A DNA stretch of 64,000 bases from Acetobacteraceae bacterium H6797. GTDB lineage: Bacteria > Pseudomonadota > Alphaproteobacteria > Acetobacterales > Acetobacteraceae. A model generated the notes under the pieces. That model was not told where the DNA came from. It saw only the letters and a list, made by a program, of their open reading frames with translations, and made no database searches. Position numbers and translations under genes: made by a program. The first letter of the stretch is position 1; the number at the start of each line of letters is the position of its first letter. Positions 17,242 through 26,466 of the stretch are shown here, piece after piece. The stretch covers positions 620,001 through 684,000 of the forward strand of contig JADFCQ010000002.1 in assembly GCA_015223225.1 (NCBI GenBank), given 5' to 3'.

Positions 17242-19506
17242 ATGGACGACGATTTCCGCAAAGCCGCACTCGACTACCACCGCCTGCCGCGGCCCGGGAA
17301 GCTGAGCGTCGAACCCACCAAGCGCATGGCGACGCAGCGCGACCTTGGCCTGGCCTATTCGCCGGGCGTCGCCGCCGCCTGCGAGGCGATCGTGGCCGAT
17401 CCCGACGCCGCCTATGACATGACGACCCGTGGCAACATGGTCGCGGTCATCACGAACGGCACCGCCGTGCTCGGCCTCGGCGCCATCGGCGCGCTGGCCT
17501 CGAAGCCGGTGATGGAAGGCAAGGCCGTCCTTTTCAAGAAATTCGCGGGTATCGATTCGGTCGATATCGAGGTCGACGAGCTGAACCCCGAAAAATTCGT
17601 CGATGTCGTCTCCGCGCTGGAGCCGTCCTTCGGTGCCATCAATCTTGAGGATATTAAGGCGCCGGAGTGTTTCGAGATCGAGAAGGCCCTGCGCGAGCGC
17701 ATGGCGATCCCGGTCTTCCATGACGACCAGCACGGCACCGCCATCATCGTCGCCGCCGCCGTCCGCAATGGCCTGCTCGTGCAGGGCAAGGAGCTGAGCG
17801 AGGCGAAGTTCGTCGTCTCCGGCGCCGGCGCCGCCGCTCTCGCCTGCCTAGACCTGCTGGTCTCGATGGGCGCCCAGCGCGAGAACATCACCGTCTGCGA
17901 CATCAAAGGCGTGGTCTATGAAGGCCGCACCGAGCTGATGGACCCCTACAAGTCGCGCTACGCCCAGGCGACCGAGGCGCGCACGCTGCAGGACGCGCTG
18001 CCGGGTGCCGATGTCTTCCTCGGCCTCTCCGCGCCGCGCGTGCTCAAGGCCGAGTGGCTGCCGCTGCTGGCGCCGAAGCCGCTGATCCTGGCCCTGGCCA
18101 ATCCCGAGCCGGAGATCCTGCCCGAGGCCGTCCGCGCCGCGCGCCCCGACGCGATCGTGGCAACGGGCCGCACGGATTACCCGAACCAGGTCAACAACGT
18201 CCTCTGCTTCCCCTTCATCTTCCGTGGTGCCCTCGACGCGCGCGCGACGACCATCAACGAGGAGATGAAGATCGCCGCCGTCGAGGCCATCGCGCGCCTC
18301 GCCCGCATCGAGGCCTCGGAAGTGGTCGCCGCCGCCTATGGCGGCCAGGCCCCGGTCTTCGGCCCCGAATACATCATTCCGAAGCCCTTCGATCCACGCC
18401 TGATCCTGGAAGTCGCCCCGGCGGTCGCCCGCGCGGCGGCGGCCAGCGGCGTCGCGCGCCGCCCCATCGAGGATTGGGACGCCTATAAGACCGAGTTGGA
18501 GCGTTTCGTCTTCCGCTCGGGCAACCTGATGCGCCCCGTCTTCGAACTCGCGAAGCGCAAGCTCCGCAAGGTCGCCTATGGCGATGGCGAGGATGCGCGC
18601 GTCCTGCGCGCCGTGCAGACGGTAATCGACGACAATATCGCCGAGCCCGTGCTGGTCGGCCGCCGCGAGGTCATCATGCAGAAGGCCCGCGAGATGGGCC
18701 TGCGCATGGACTTCAACGAGTCGGTGCAGATCCTCGACCCGGCGCAGGATACGGCGGTCTTCGGCCCGCTGCTGGAGACCTTTCAGCGCAAGCTCGGCCG
18801 CCGCGGCACCCCGCCGGACGCCGCCGAGCGCCATCTGCGCACCCGCCCGACCTCGGCCACCGCCATGCTGCTCGAAGCGGGCATGGTGGATGCGGCCATC
18901 GTCGGCGGTTCCGGCGCCTGGCTGCGGCATTGGTATCAGGCCAATGACGTCATCGGCCTCGCGCCCGACGTTACTCGCGCCTATGCCCTCTCCGCGCTGA
19001 TCCTGACCAACGGCATCCTGTTCATGGCCGATACCCACCTCGTGGTGGAGCCGACGCCGGAGCAGATCGCGGAGATGACGCTGCTCGCCGCCGATCACAT
19101 GAAGCATTTCGGCCTCACGGCGAAAGTCGCACTGCTCTCCCACTCCTCCTTCGGCGCCTCCGATGCGCCGAGTGCCAAGCGCATGCGCAAGGCCTTGGCC
19201 CTGCTGCGCGAGAGGGCGCCGGAACTCGAGGTGGATGGCGAGATGCATGCCGATGCGGCGCTGATCCCTGCCATCCGCGCCCGCGAGGTGCCGGACAGCA
19301 CGCTGGAAGGCCAGGCGAACCTGCTGGTGATGCCGAGCGTGGATGCGGCGAATATCGCGCTGAACCTCGTGAAGGCGGCGGCCGACGGCCTCCAGGTCGG
19401 CCCCATCCTCCTCGGCATGGCCAAGCCGATCCATGTGCTGACGCCGAGCGTCACCGCGCGCGGCATCGTCAACCTCACCGCGCTCGCCGTCGCGGAAGTT
19501 CCCTGA
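17242..19506 (+). CDS. maeB: NADP-dependent malic enzyme with phosphotransacetylase-like domain
   Basis: The 754-residue protein is the two-domain MaeB type. The N-terminal malic enzyme (about 1-430) decarboxylates malate to pyruvate and has [25 protein letters not shown] (metal-binding Glu/Asp) and [10 protein letters not shown]. The C-terminal part (about 440-750) resembles phosphate acetyltransferase and usually regulates activity rather than catalysing. AGAGGAGTTCC precedes the ATG. The stop TGA abuts the stop of the minus-strand histidine kinase with no base between (TGATCA). It would feed pyruvate and NADPH from C4 acids. Confidence 0.95.
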   Translation: MDDDFRKAALDYHRLPRPGKLSVEPTKRMATQRDLGLAYSPGVAAACEAIVADPDAAYDMTTRGNMVAVITNGTAVLGLGAIGALASKPVMEGKAVLFKKFAGIDSVDIEVDELNPEKFVDVVSALEPSFGAINLEDIKAPECFEIEKALRERMAIPVFHDDQHGTAIIVAAAVRNGLLVQGKELSEAKFVVSGAGAAALACLDLLVSMGAQRENITVCDIKGVVYEGRTELMDPYKSRYAQATEARTLQDALPGADVFLGLSAPRVLKAEWLPLLAPKPLILALANPEPEILPEAVRAARPDAIVATGRTDYPNQVNNVLCFPFIFRGALDARATTINEEMKIAAVEAIARLARIEASEVVAAAYGGQAPVFGPEYIIPKPFDPRLILEVAPAVARAAAASGVARRPIEDWDAYKTELERFVFRSGNLMRPVFELAKRKLRKVAYGDGEDARVLRAVQTVIDDNIAEPVLVGRREVIMQKAREMGLRMDFNESVQILDPAQDTAVFGPLLETFQRKLGRRGTPPDAAERHLRTRPTSATAMLLEAGMVDAAIVGGSGAWLRHWYQANDVIGLAPDVTRAYALSALILTNGILFMADTHLVVEPTPEQIAEMTLLAADHMKHFGLTAKVALLSHSSFGASDAPSAKRMRKALALLRERAPELEVDGEMHADAALIPAIRAREVPDSTLEGQANLLVMPSVDAANIALNLVKAAADGLQVGPILLGMAKPIHVLTPSVTARGIVNLTALAVAEVP

Positions 19507-22023
19507 TCAGCCGGCCCTGCGGCCGTCTTCCCCCTCCCGGGTCTGCTCCTGGGGCGGGGAAGGCCGCGGGGCCTGGCATGGCCCGGTTGCGAGCAGCCGG
19601 GCCAGGGCCGCCTCCAAGGCCCCGCGATCCAGTGGCTTGCGCAGCAGGATCGTCCTCTCCCCCGCCTCCCGCCCTTTCAGATCGCTGTAGCCCGTCGCGA
19701 AAATCACCGGGACGTTCTTGCTCAGCAGCAGGTCGGCCACGGGGAACGAGGCCTGACCGCCGAGATTGACGTCGAGCACCGCAATATCCACCGGCTCGCC
19801 GGCCGCGAGGCGCGAGGCCGCCTCCAGCGTGGCGGCCGGGCCGACCACCTCGCAGCCGAGGTCACGCAGGCTGTTCTCCAGTTCCAGCGCAACCGGCGCC
19901 TCGTCCTCGGCGATCAGCACGCGGCAGCCGGTGAAGCGCGGAATATCCGCCACCAGCGAGGCCTGCACTGCCTCGGCCTCGAGCTGCGGCAACCCCATGC
20001 TTAGCCGCCGCATCGCCCGCGCGGCGGGCATGGCGAGCCGGCATTCCAGCCCTTCCGGCAGCCAGAGCCACTCGATCCTGCCCGCGAGCTGGCCGCGCAG
20101 GGTCGCGTTGATGAGCTTGGCGCCGAAGCCCGAGCCCTGGGGCGGCGTGCCGGCCAGCGCGGGGCCGCCCGTCTCGCGCCAGATCAGATGCAACTCGCTC
20201 CCCCTCACCTCCCAGCGCAGGAAAACCTTGCCGCTGGGCATGGAAAGTGCCCCGTGCTTGACCGCATTGGTCGCCAGCTCATGCACCACCATCGCCAGAG
20301 GCTGCACGGCGACGGCCATGATCGGCAGGGCCGGGCCGTCGAGCCGCACCCGGCCGCTTTCCAGATAAGGCGCCAGTTCATCCGTCACGAGCTGCCGGAG
20401 ATCGGCGCCCTGCCAACGCTCGCGCGAGAGCAGCGTATGCGCCCGGCCCAGCGCCGCGATCCTGCCCTCGACCACTTCGGCGAAATGCCGTGGGTCCTGA
20501 TGCCGCGTCATCCGCACGATGGACTGCACCACGGCGAGGATGTTCCGCGCGCGATGATCGAGCTCGCCCGCCAGCAGCCGTTCGCGTTCGGCGGCCTCCT
20601 TCTGCGCGGTGACGTCCATGATGACGCCGGCCAGCTTGAGCACAGTGCCGCTCTGGTCGGTCTCGACCGGCGCGCCCTGGCTGCGCAGCCAACGGATCTG
20701 CCCATCGGGCCATATCACGCGGAATTCCAGCGCGTAATGCCCGGTGCCGATCGGGTTTCGGGCCTCTTCCAGCGCCCGGCTGGTGATCTCCCAATCCTCT
20801 GGATGGACCACGCTCATGAATTTCTCGCCGGAGGAAATCTCGCCTGGCCCTCGCCCGTAAAGCGCCTCGCGCCCCGCCGAGCCGGTCAGCTTACCCGTGC
20901 GTAGATCCAACTCCCAGGTGCCGATCTTGCCCGCCGCCACGGCGCGGCGCTGGCGCATCTCGTTCTCGAGGATCTCCGCTCGCCGGGTCTGCAGCGACTG
21001 CTGCGCCTTGCCCAGGGCCTGCGCGACGGCAGCGAATTCGCACGGCGCCTCGGGCGGCAGGCTGCCGATGGGCTCGTCGGCGACCAGGCGCTCGGCGGCC
21101 CCAACCAGCGCCCGCCCGGCCCGGGCGATATGCCGCGCGAGGCGCCAGGCCAGGGCGAAGGCGAGCAGCATCAACAGCATCACGCCGGCCGAGAGCCAGA
21201 GCATCTGCCGCAGCAGCGGCCCCTCAATCTCCGACGCCGGCAGGGAAACCGCCACACGCCACCCCACGGAGGAGCGATGATAGCCGACCAGCAGACGCTC
21301 GCCCAAGGCCGACCGCGCGTTGAACGCGCCGCCCGCGCCGCTGAGCCGGAGCAGCCGCTCCTCCGGCGGCCGCCAGCGATCGGTATTGCCGATGCCGCCG
21401 CTGAGATTGGCGATATGCCCGTCCCCGTCGATCAGCATGGCGCGCCAAGTATTGGGCAGGTCGAGCGCCCGCACCATGTCGCGCAGCCGCTTGACGGGCA
21501 GCACCAGGGTAAAGACCAGCGGTGGCGCAGCGGCCCGGCGCAACTCGCGCGAAATCAGCGCCATCTGGCCCGCGCTGCCCATGACGAGGTCGGAGACGGC
21601 GCGCCGCCTTTCGTCGAGCCGCAGTGGAGGAGCCTCCGGCCCGAGCGAGAGCAGATTGCGCCCCTCGCCATCATCCACGCGCAGTCCGACACCGAGCCTG
21701 TCGAGCGAGGCACGGACACCGCTTGCGAACGCCTGGATGTCGGGCTCGCCGGGTGGCCCATTCGCCTCGACCATCAGATCGAGCAGCGCGGAAAGTCCCG
21801 CGATTTCCTGATCGATCGCGAAGCCGACGGCCTGGGCCTGATCGGTGGCCTCGCCACGCAGCCGGGCCTGCACATCCAGCCAATGGCCGTAGAGCAGGCC
21901 GATGAGCACGAGCAGGACCGGCAAGGCGAGCGTGACGCAGAGCAGCGCGAGCCCGAATCGCAGCGGCCGCCCTGCCGGACGGGCGCTTTCAGTCTTCGCG
22001 ATACCGTCTGAAGCCTCGCTCAT
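19507..22023 (-). CDS. HWE-family sensor histidine kinase with PAS and C-terminal receiver
   Basis: The 838-residue protein has two membrane helices (about 22-46 and 276-298) flanking a periplasmic sensor region, then a PAS domain (about 370-475, ending in VIMDVTAQKEAAERE). The HWE/HisKA_2 kinase core has the phospho-acceptor His in LDHRARNILAVVQSIV, the N box in VHELATNAVKHGALS, and the W-x-E motif in LIWRETGG. A receiver domain closes the protein, with acidic pocket IAEDE, phospho-Asp in AVLDVNLGG and a conserved Lys in LRKPLD. It is a hybrid of the type linked to light, general stress or chemotaxis-like signals. The ligand is unknown. Expression may involve the dyad at 22069-22085. Confidence 0.93.
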   Translation of the reverse strand: MSEASDGIAKTESARPAGRPLRFGLALLCVTLALPVLLVLIGLLYGHWLDVQARLRGEATDQAQAVGFAIDQEIAGLSALLDLMVEANGPPGEPDIQAFASGVRASLDRLGVGLRVDDGEGRNLLSLGPEAPPLRLDERRRAVSDLVMGSAGQMALISRELRRAAAPPLVFTLVLPVKRLRDMVRALDLPNTWRAMLIDGDGHIANLSGGIGNTDRWRPPEERLLRLSGAGGAFNARSALGERLLVGYHRSSVGWRVAVSLPASEIEGPLLRQMLWLSAGVMLLMLLAFALAWRLARHIARAGRALVGAAERLVADEPIGSLPPEAPCEFAAVAQALGKAQQSLQTRRAEILENEMRQRRAVAAGKIGTWELDLRTGKLTGSAGREALYGRGPGEISSGEKFMSVVHPEDWEITSRALEEARNPIGTGHYALEFRVIWPDGQIRWLRSQGAPVETDQSGTVLKLAGVIMDVTAQKEAAERERLLAGELDHRARNILAVVQSIVRMTRHQDPRHFAEVVEGRIAALGRAHTLLSRERWQGADLRQLVTDELAPYLESGRVRLDGPALPIMAVAVQPLAMVVHELATNAVKHGALSMPSGKVFLRWEVRGSELHLIWRETGGPALAGTPPQGSGFGAKLINATLRGQLAGRIEWLWLPEGLECRLAMPAARAMRRLSMGLPQLEAEAVQASLVADIPRFTGCRVLIAEDEAPVALELENSLRDLGCEVVGPAATLEAASRLAAGEPVDIAVLDVNLGGQASFPVADLLLSKNVPVIFATGYSDLKGREAGERTILLRKPLDRGALEAALARLLATGPCQAPRPSPPQEQTREGEDGRRAG

Positions 22024-22068
22024 ACAAAAACGAGGCTATCACGCCGGGTGACGAGACTGTCATCTATT

Positions 22069-22085
22069 TTCGATATTAAATCGAA
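22069..22085. promoter_or_regulatory. Dyad upstream of the HWE kinase gene
   Basis: TTCGAT-ATTAA-ATCGAA is a perfect 6+5+6 inverted repeat in an AT-rich patch about 46 bases before the kinase start. It could be an operator. No Shine-Dalgarno sequence precedes the kinase ATG (GTTTTTGT). Confidence 0.35.
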
Positions 22086-22108
22086 CCAACACAGGCCGTA
22101 GCCGCACC

Positions 22109-22396
22109 CTAGTGACGCCACGAGGGCGTCAGCTGCAGCGGCGGCAGCGGCTGCGACGGCTGCGGCTCCAGCCGCGTCGCGGCGCCACAGGCCGGGCGAA
22201 GCGCGCCGCAATCCCAACGCCAGCCCTCCGGCCGACCTGACATGGTGCCGCCGCGCTCATAGCCGCAGACGCAGAGCTTCTCCGCCATGCAACTCACCAT
22301 GCCCTCCATCGCGGGGCGGCAGGCGGGCGTCTCGGCCCTGGCGGGCGGGAGCCAGAGCAGAAGCAGCAATAGAAAAAGGGGCGATGCGCGGCGCAT
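22109..22396 (-). CDS. Small exported cysteine-rich protein of unknown function
   Basis: This 95-residue ORF begins with a clear signal peptide (MRRASPLFLLLLLLWLPPARA). The mature part of about 74 residues has six cysteines (26, 36, 42, 44, 63, 70), enough for three disulfides, and a Pro/Gln-rich tail. I do not recognise the family. It lies 46 bases after the clpA stop on the same strand and 85 before the kinase gene, with which it shares direction. The signal peptide and paired cysteines argue that it is a real gene. Confidence 0.65.
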   Translation of the reverse strand: MRRASPLFLLLLLLWLPPARAETPACRPAMEGMVSCMAEKLCVCGYERGGTMSGRPEGWRWDCGALRPACGAATRLEPQPSQPLPPLQLTPSWRH

Positions 22397-22442
22397 GGCC
22401 GCATCATCGCCCCTTCCGGGTTAACGCTTCGTCAGCAGCAGG

Positions 22443-24788
22443 CTACTCGACGATTTCCGGCTCCTTCTCCGGCTCCCCGCCATCGCCCTCTTCGGGGCGC
22501 GGCAGGGCCGGCGGGGCCGCCTCGATATAGTCGAAGGTCAGCGCGTCGTCCTTCAGCCCGACCTTCACCGCCCCACCTTTGGCCAGCTTGCCGAAGAGCA
22601 GTTCCTCGGCCAGCGGCTTCTTGATGTATTCCTGGATCACGCGACCCAGGGGGCGGGCGCCGTAAAGCGGCTCGTAGCCCTTCTCGGCGAGCCATTCGCG
22701 AGCGGCCGAGGAAAGCTCGATCGTCACGTTGCGGTCGGCGAGCTGGGCCTCGAGCTGCATGACGAACTTGTCGACCACGCGGCCCACGACCTCCGGCTGC
22801 AGGCCGGCGAAGGGCACGATCGCATCCAGGCGGTTGCGGAATTCCGGCGTGAAGAGCCGCTTCACCGCATCCTCATCCTCGCCCACCCGCTGCTCACGGC
22901 CGAAGCCGATGGTCGGCTTGGCCATCTCGGCCGCGCCCGCATTGGTGGTCATGATCAGGATGACGTTGCGGAAATCGACCGTCTTGCCGTTGTGGTCGGT
23001 CAGCTTCCCGTGGTCCATCACCTGCAGCAGGATATTGTAGAGATCCTGATGCGCCTTCTCGATCTCATCAAGCAGCAGCACCGAATGGGGGTGCTGGTCG
23101 ATGCTGTCGGTCAGCAAGCCGCCCTGGTCGAAACCCACATAGCCCGGGGGCGCGCCGATGAGCCGGCTGATGGAGTGGCGCTCCATATATTCCGACATGT
23201 CGAAGCGGATCAGCTCGATGCCCAGCGTCTTGGCCAGCTGGCGGGCCACCTCCGTCTTGCCGACGCCCGTGGGGCCGGAGAAGAGGTAGTTGCCGATCGG
23301 CTTTTCCGGATCGCGCAAGCCGGCGCGGGAGAGCTTGATCGCGGCCGAAAGAGCCTCGATCGCCTTATCCTGGCCGAAGACCATGTTCTTCAGGTCGCGC
23401 TCCAGGGTGCGGAGCACTTCCTTGTCGTCGGCGCTGACGCTCTTGGGTGGGATACGGGCGATCTTCGCCACGATCTCCTCCACGTCCTTCAGCGTGACGG
23501 TCTTCTTGCGCTTGTTCTCGGGCAGAAGCATCCGCGAGGCGCCGACCTCGTCGATCACGTCGATCGCCTTGTCCGGCAGCTTGCGGTCATGAATGTACTT
23601 GGCCGAGAGCTCCACCGCGGCGCGGATGGCTTCCGGCGTGTACTTCACCTTGTGGTGCTTCTCGTAGTTGATCTTCAGACCCTGGAGGATCTTGATCGCA
23701 TCCTCAACCGTCGGCTCATTGACGTCGATCTTCTGGAAGCGCCGGACGAGCGCCCGGTCCTTCTCGAAATAGGTGCGATATTCCTTGTAGGTCGTGGACC
23801 CCATGCAGCGCAGCGTGCCCTGGGCGAGCGCCGGCTTCAGCAGGTTCGAGGCATCCATCGCACCGCCCGAGGTCGCACCCGCGCCGATCACGGTATGGAT
23901 CTCGTCGATGAAGAGCACGGCGCCGGGCTGGGCTTCCAGCTCCGTCACCACGGCCTTCAGACGCTCCTCGAAATCGCCGCGGTAGCGCGTGCCGGCCAGC
24001 AGGCTGCCCATGTCGAGCGCATAGATGGTCGACTTGGCCAGGACCTCCGGCACGTCGCCCTCGATGATGCGCTTGGCCAGGCCCTCGGCGATGGCCGTCT
24101 TGCCGACGCCGGGGTCGCCCACGAAGAGCGGATTGTTCTTCGTGCGGCGGCAGAGGATCTGGATCGTGCGCTCGATCTCGCTGTCGCGGCCGATGAGCGG
24201 GTCGATCTTGCCCGACTGCGCCTTCTTGTTGAGGTTGACGCAATAGGTGGAAAGCGCGTCCTGGCCCTTGCGGCCGGCGGCGGGGCGCTCTTCCTTCTCC
24301 GGCTCCTCCGGCTGCTGCGACGAGCCCTGGACGGGGCGGGGCGCGCTGCGGCCGGGAGCCTTGGCGATGCCGTGGCTGATGAAATTCACCGCGTCGAGCC
24401 GCGTCATGTCCTGCAACTGCAGGAAGTAGACGGCGTGGCTCTCACGTTCGCTGAACAGCGCGACGAGGACATTGGCGCCCGTCACCTCGTCCCGCCCGGA
24501 GGACTGGACATGGATGGCCGCGCGTTGGACGACGCGCTGGAAACCCGCGGTCGGCTTCGGATCACCGGTTCGTTCGGTGACCAGGCCCGCGAGGTCCTTG
24601 TCGAGGAATTCGCCGAGATCGCGCTTGAGCCGCTCCACTTCGACGCCGCAGGCGCGAAGGACGGTCATGGCATCGGTATCGTCGGCCAATGCGAGTAGCA
24701 GATGCTCTAGGGTCGCGTATTCGTGCTTGCGGTCATTCGCGAGCGCCAGTGCGCGATGGAGCGTCTGTTCGAGATTGCGAGACAGCAT
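22443..24788 (-). CDS. clpA: ATP-dependent Clp protease ATP-binding subunit ClpA
   Basis: The 781-residue AAA+ unfoldase feeds substrates to ClpP. Clp_N repeats occupy residues 1-140, then a Ser/Pro/Glu linker. Two AAA+ modules follow, with Walker A GDPGVGKT and GPTGVGKT, Walker B FIDEIHT and LLLDEIEKA. No ClpB-type middle domain is present, and the IGF loop (PTIGFGREQ) that docks to ClpP is intact, so it is ClpA rather than ClpB. The tail is acidic and Glu/Pro-rich. clpS lies 126 bases upstream in the same direction, the usual arrangement. GAAAGGAGC is a good ribosome-binding site. Confidence 0.96.
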   Translation of the reverse strand: MLSRNLEQTLHRALALANDRKHEYATLEHLLLALADDTDAMTVLRACGVEVERLKRDLGEFLDKDLAGLVTERTGDPKPTAGFQRVVQRAAIHVQSSGRDEVTGANVLVALFSERESHAVYFLQLQDMTRLDAVNFISHGIAKAPGRSAPRPVQGSSQQPEEPEKEERPAAGRKGQDALSTYCVNLNKKAQSGKIDPLIGRDSEIERTIQILCRRTKNNPLFVGDPGVGKTAIAEGLAKRIIEGDVPEVLAKSTIYALDMGSLLAGTRYRGDFEERLKAVVTELEAQPGAVLFIDEIHTVIGAGATSGGAMDASNLLKPALAQGTLRCMGSTTYKEYRTYFEKDRALVRRFQKIDVNEPTVEDAIKILQGLKINYEKHHKVKYTPEAIRAAVELSAKYIHDRKLPDKAIDVIDEVGASRMLLPENKRKKTVTLKDVEEIVAKIARIPPKSVSADDKEVLRTLERDLKNMVFGQDKAIEALSAAIKLSRAGLRDPEKPIGNYLFSGPTGVGKTEVARQLAKTLGIELIRFDMSEYMERHSISRLIGAPPGYVGFDQGGLLTDSIDQHPHSVLLLDEIEKAHQDLYNILLQVMDHGKLTDHNGKTVDFRNVILIMTTNAGAAEMAKPTIGFGREQRVGEDEDAVKRLFTPEFRNRLDAIVPFAGLQPEVVGRVVDKFVMQLEAQLADRNVTIELSSAAREWLAEKGYEPLYGARPLGRVIQEYIKKPLAEELLFGKLAKGGAVKVGLKDDALTFDYIEAAPPALPRPEEGDGGEPEKEPEIVE

Positions 24789-24914
24789 GGTCGGGACGCT
24801 CCTTTCTCCGAACCCCGCGCCCTCACCCGGCCGGGGCTCCGTTGCCGGAACTCTTCACTCTAACGCTACTTGGGTCGTCATCGTCCGGAGTACGAGTCCC
24901 CTAACTGTAACGAC

Positions 24915-25271
24915 TTATTCCTTCTCAATCGTGCATTGCAGCGGATGCTGATTCTGCCGTGCGAGGTCCATCACCTGCGTCACCTTGGTCTCCGCGACCT
25001 CGTAGGTGAAGACTCCGCACACGCCGACACCGCGCCGGTGCACATGCAGCATGATGCGCGTCGCCTCGTCCCTTGTCTTCTGAAAGAAGCGCTCGAGAAC
25101 GTGGACGACGAACTCCATGGGCGTGTAGTCGTCGTTCAGCATCAGCACTTTGTACATCGCCGGCTTGCGGGTACGCGGCCGCGTCTTGACCACGACACCC
25201 GTGGTTGGACCTTCGCCCCCCTTGCCGTCATTAGGCCCCCCATCGAAGGGGATTTTGTCCTGATCGCTCAT
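24915..25271 (-). CDS. clpS: ATP-dependent Clp protease adaptor ClpS
   Basis: The 118-residue adaptor delivers N-end-rule substrates to ClpA. After a disordered Asp/Gly/Lys-rich N-terminus (about 28 residues) comes the ClpS core: [17 protein letters not shown] with the conserved [10 protein letters not shown] binding pocket, then [23 protein letters not shown]. Size is normal for an alphaproteobacterial ClpS1. It is upstream of clpA and probably in the same operon, although the 126-base spacer could hold a second promoter. Confidence 0.95.
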   Translation of the reverse strand: MSDQDKIPFDGGPNDGKGGEGPTTGVVVKTRPRTRKPAMYKVLMLNDDYTPMEFVVHVLERFFQKTRDEATRIMLHVHRRGVGVCGVFTYEVAETKVTQVMDLARQNQHPLQCTIEKE

Positions 25272-25300
25272 GGTCGTCGTGGGGTCTACGATCCTAATTC

Positions 25301-25321
25301 AGGCGGGCAACGAACCCGCCT
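25301..25321. promoter_or_regulatory. Hairpin in the clpS upstream region
   Basis: AGGCGGG-CAACGAA-CCCGCCT forms a 7-bp stem about 30 bases before the clpS start. It lies within the 272-base spacer that separates phasin from clpS and could be part of the clpS leader. Confidence 0.35.
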
Positions 25322-25464
25322 CTGAAGGAGGATATCGGTTAGCCGGCCTGAAGGTGAAGAGGAAGGCGCTGATTCATCCGTGGAAAACGCAAGAAACCCG
25401 GCCTGCCCGCATCTCCCGCCCCAGAAGGGCCGGATCATGAGGACAGTGCCGGGCTCAGCGCCCT

Positions 25465-25490
25465 CGCCGCGATACCTGGGCATCGCGGCG
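25465..25490 (-). terminator. Hairpin downstream of the phasin gene
   Basis: CGCCGCGAT (25465-25473) and ATCGCGGCG (25482-25490) form a perfect 9-bp stem with an 8-base loop, 54 bases past the phasin stop. There is no T-run on the minus strand, so it is either a weak terminator or an RNA-stabilising 3' structure typical of abundant phasin mRNAs. Confidence 0.45.
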
Positions 25491-25543
25491 GCGGTTCTCA
25501 AGAGGTCCGGCGGGGGCATGGCTGCCACCCGCGCGGGCATCGT

Positions 25544-26083
25544 TCAGGCCGCGATCGGCTTGGTGGCCTTCTCGAAGGCCAGCGTCATGCGGGCGGCGAC
25601 GGGGGCCGCGATCTGCTCGGCGAGCTTGAAGGTCGCTTCCTGGAACTTGGCCGCGTCGGCCATGCTCTTCTCCATGACGGTCTTGGAGAGGCTCACCTGG
25701 AGGTCGGCCGCTTCCTTGACGCTCTTCACCGTGGCGAAGGCCTTGGCATTCTCCATGGCCTGCTCCGAATAGGCCTGGAACAGGGCCATCGCCTGCTTGC
25801 CGAGGTCCTGCACGCCAGCGACGTAGAGTTGCGTCACCTTGGTGACGGTCTCAACATTGCCCTTGTTGAATTCGACGGCCTCTTCGGCGGCCTTGAACAT
25901 GCTCTCGGTGGCCTTGGTGGCCTGGGCGACGCCCTTCTCCACGGCCGCGCGGACCTGGCTGGTCGTGTCGTCCATCATCTTCTTGGCCTGGAACGTGCCC
26001 TCTTCCATCGCCTTCTTGGCCTGGACGGCGCCGGTGGCAGCCGCTTCGGTCGCGATACGGGCCACTTTCGGTTCAGTCGCCAT
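25544..26083 (-). CDS. Phasin family protein
   Basis: The 179-residue protein is Ala/Lys/Glu-rich, lacks a signal peptide and is predicted to be nearly all alpha-helical, with long coiled-coil stretches (TSQVRAAVEKGVAQATKATESMFKAAEE in the middle). It contains the Phasin_2-like core (YVAGVQDLGKQAMALFQAYSEQAMENAK region). Phasins coat polyhydroxyalkanoate granules. No pha synthesis gene is in this window, so it is an orphan phasin locus. Two TGC-N3-GCA dyads upstream could be sites for the regulator PhaR. Confidence 0.88.
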   Translation of the reverse strand: MATEPKVARIATEAAATGAVQAKKAMEEGTFQAKKMMDDTTSQVRAAVEKGVAQATKATESMFKAAEEAVEFNKGNVETVTKVTQLYVAGVQDLGKQAMALFQAYSEQAMENAKAFATVKSVKEAADLQVSLSKTVMEKSMADAAKFQEATFKLAEQIAAPVAARMTLAFEKATKPIAA

Positions 26084-26182
26084 GTCCTAAATCCTCCATA
26101 TACTCGCGGATGCGCGTTGATCGTTTCGAGGTCGCCATGCCAGCAGCTGGAAACCGGCCGCTGGTGGCCCTTTCCCGCATGC

Positions 26183-26249
26183 TGCATCGCAACATGAGCC
26201 GTCTTTAGCCATAGTTTGCTTCGCTCGCGCAAGACTTTTTTGCAGCGCA
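26183..26249. promoter_or_regulatory. Pair of TGC-N3-GCA dyads, possible PhaR sites
   Basis: TGCATCGCA at 26183-26191 and TGCAGCGCA at 26241-26249 share the pattern TGC-N3-GCA and lie 58 bases apart, 100-166 bases upstream of the phasin start. PhaR of several alphaproteobacteria is known to bind TGC/GCA-type inverted repeats near phasin genes. The link here is inferred. Confidence 0.4.
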
Positions 26250-26331
26250 CAAAATTATCTCGCGACGGTCATAAACGCCTACCGTAAAGCTTGTGGAACT
26301 TCGGGTCACAAGCGTCGTTAATAACGCCGCG

Positions 26332-26349
26332 TAAACCATTGGCGGTTTA
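26332..26349. promoter_or_regulatory. TAAACC-N6-GGTTTA dyad upstream of the dacA-like gene
   Basis: A perfect inverted repeat of six bases either side of ATTGGC, about 118 bases before the carboxypeptidase start. It could be an operator or part of the promoter; no regulator can be named. Confidence 0.3.
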
Positions 26350-26466
26350 TGTTCTTTCCCGTCCGTCCGACGGTCCTTGCCGTGGACAGGGGAAGTCGCT
26401 GACGATAGTTTGGGGTGGTTGTGGATCGCTGGGGGGCGGTCCGCGCTGCCTTTCGGGGGAGATGGC

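Larger units (their letters stand above)
26084..26466. promoter_or_regulatory. 383-base divergent regulatory region (phasin / dacA-like)
   Basis: This is the only spacer longer than 300 bases. It separates divergent phasin and D-Ala-D-Ala carboxypeptidase genes. It is AT-richer than the rest of the window from about 26200 to 26350. It holds two TGC-N3-GCA dyads nearer to phasin and an 18-bp TAAACC-GGTTTA dyad nearer to the carboxypeptidase. I see no convincing small ORF or structured RNA in it. Confidence 0.5.

Noticed and set aside
17848..19434. 528-residue open frame antisense to maeB
   Set aside because: Shadow of the conserved malic enzyme gene; no domain, no ribosome-binding site.
22992..24698. 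568-residue open frame antisense to clpA
   Set aside because: It is the complement of a high-GC gene; the composition is Leu/Gly/His/Arg-rich without motifs, and clpA on the other strand is unequivocal.
25286..25540. 84-residue minus-strand frame between phasin and clpS
   Set aside because: No ribosome-binding site, no motif, and it lies over the phasin 3' hairpin and clpS leader.
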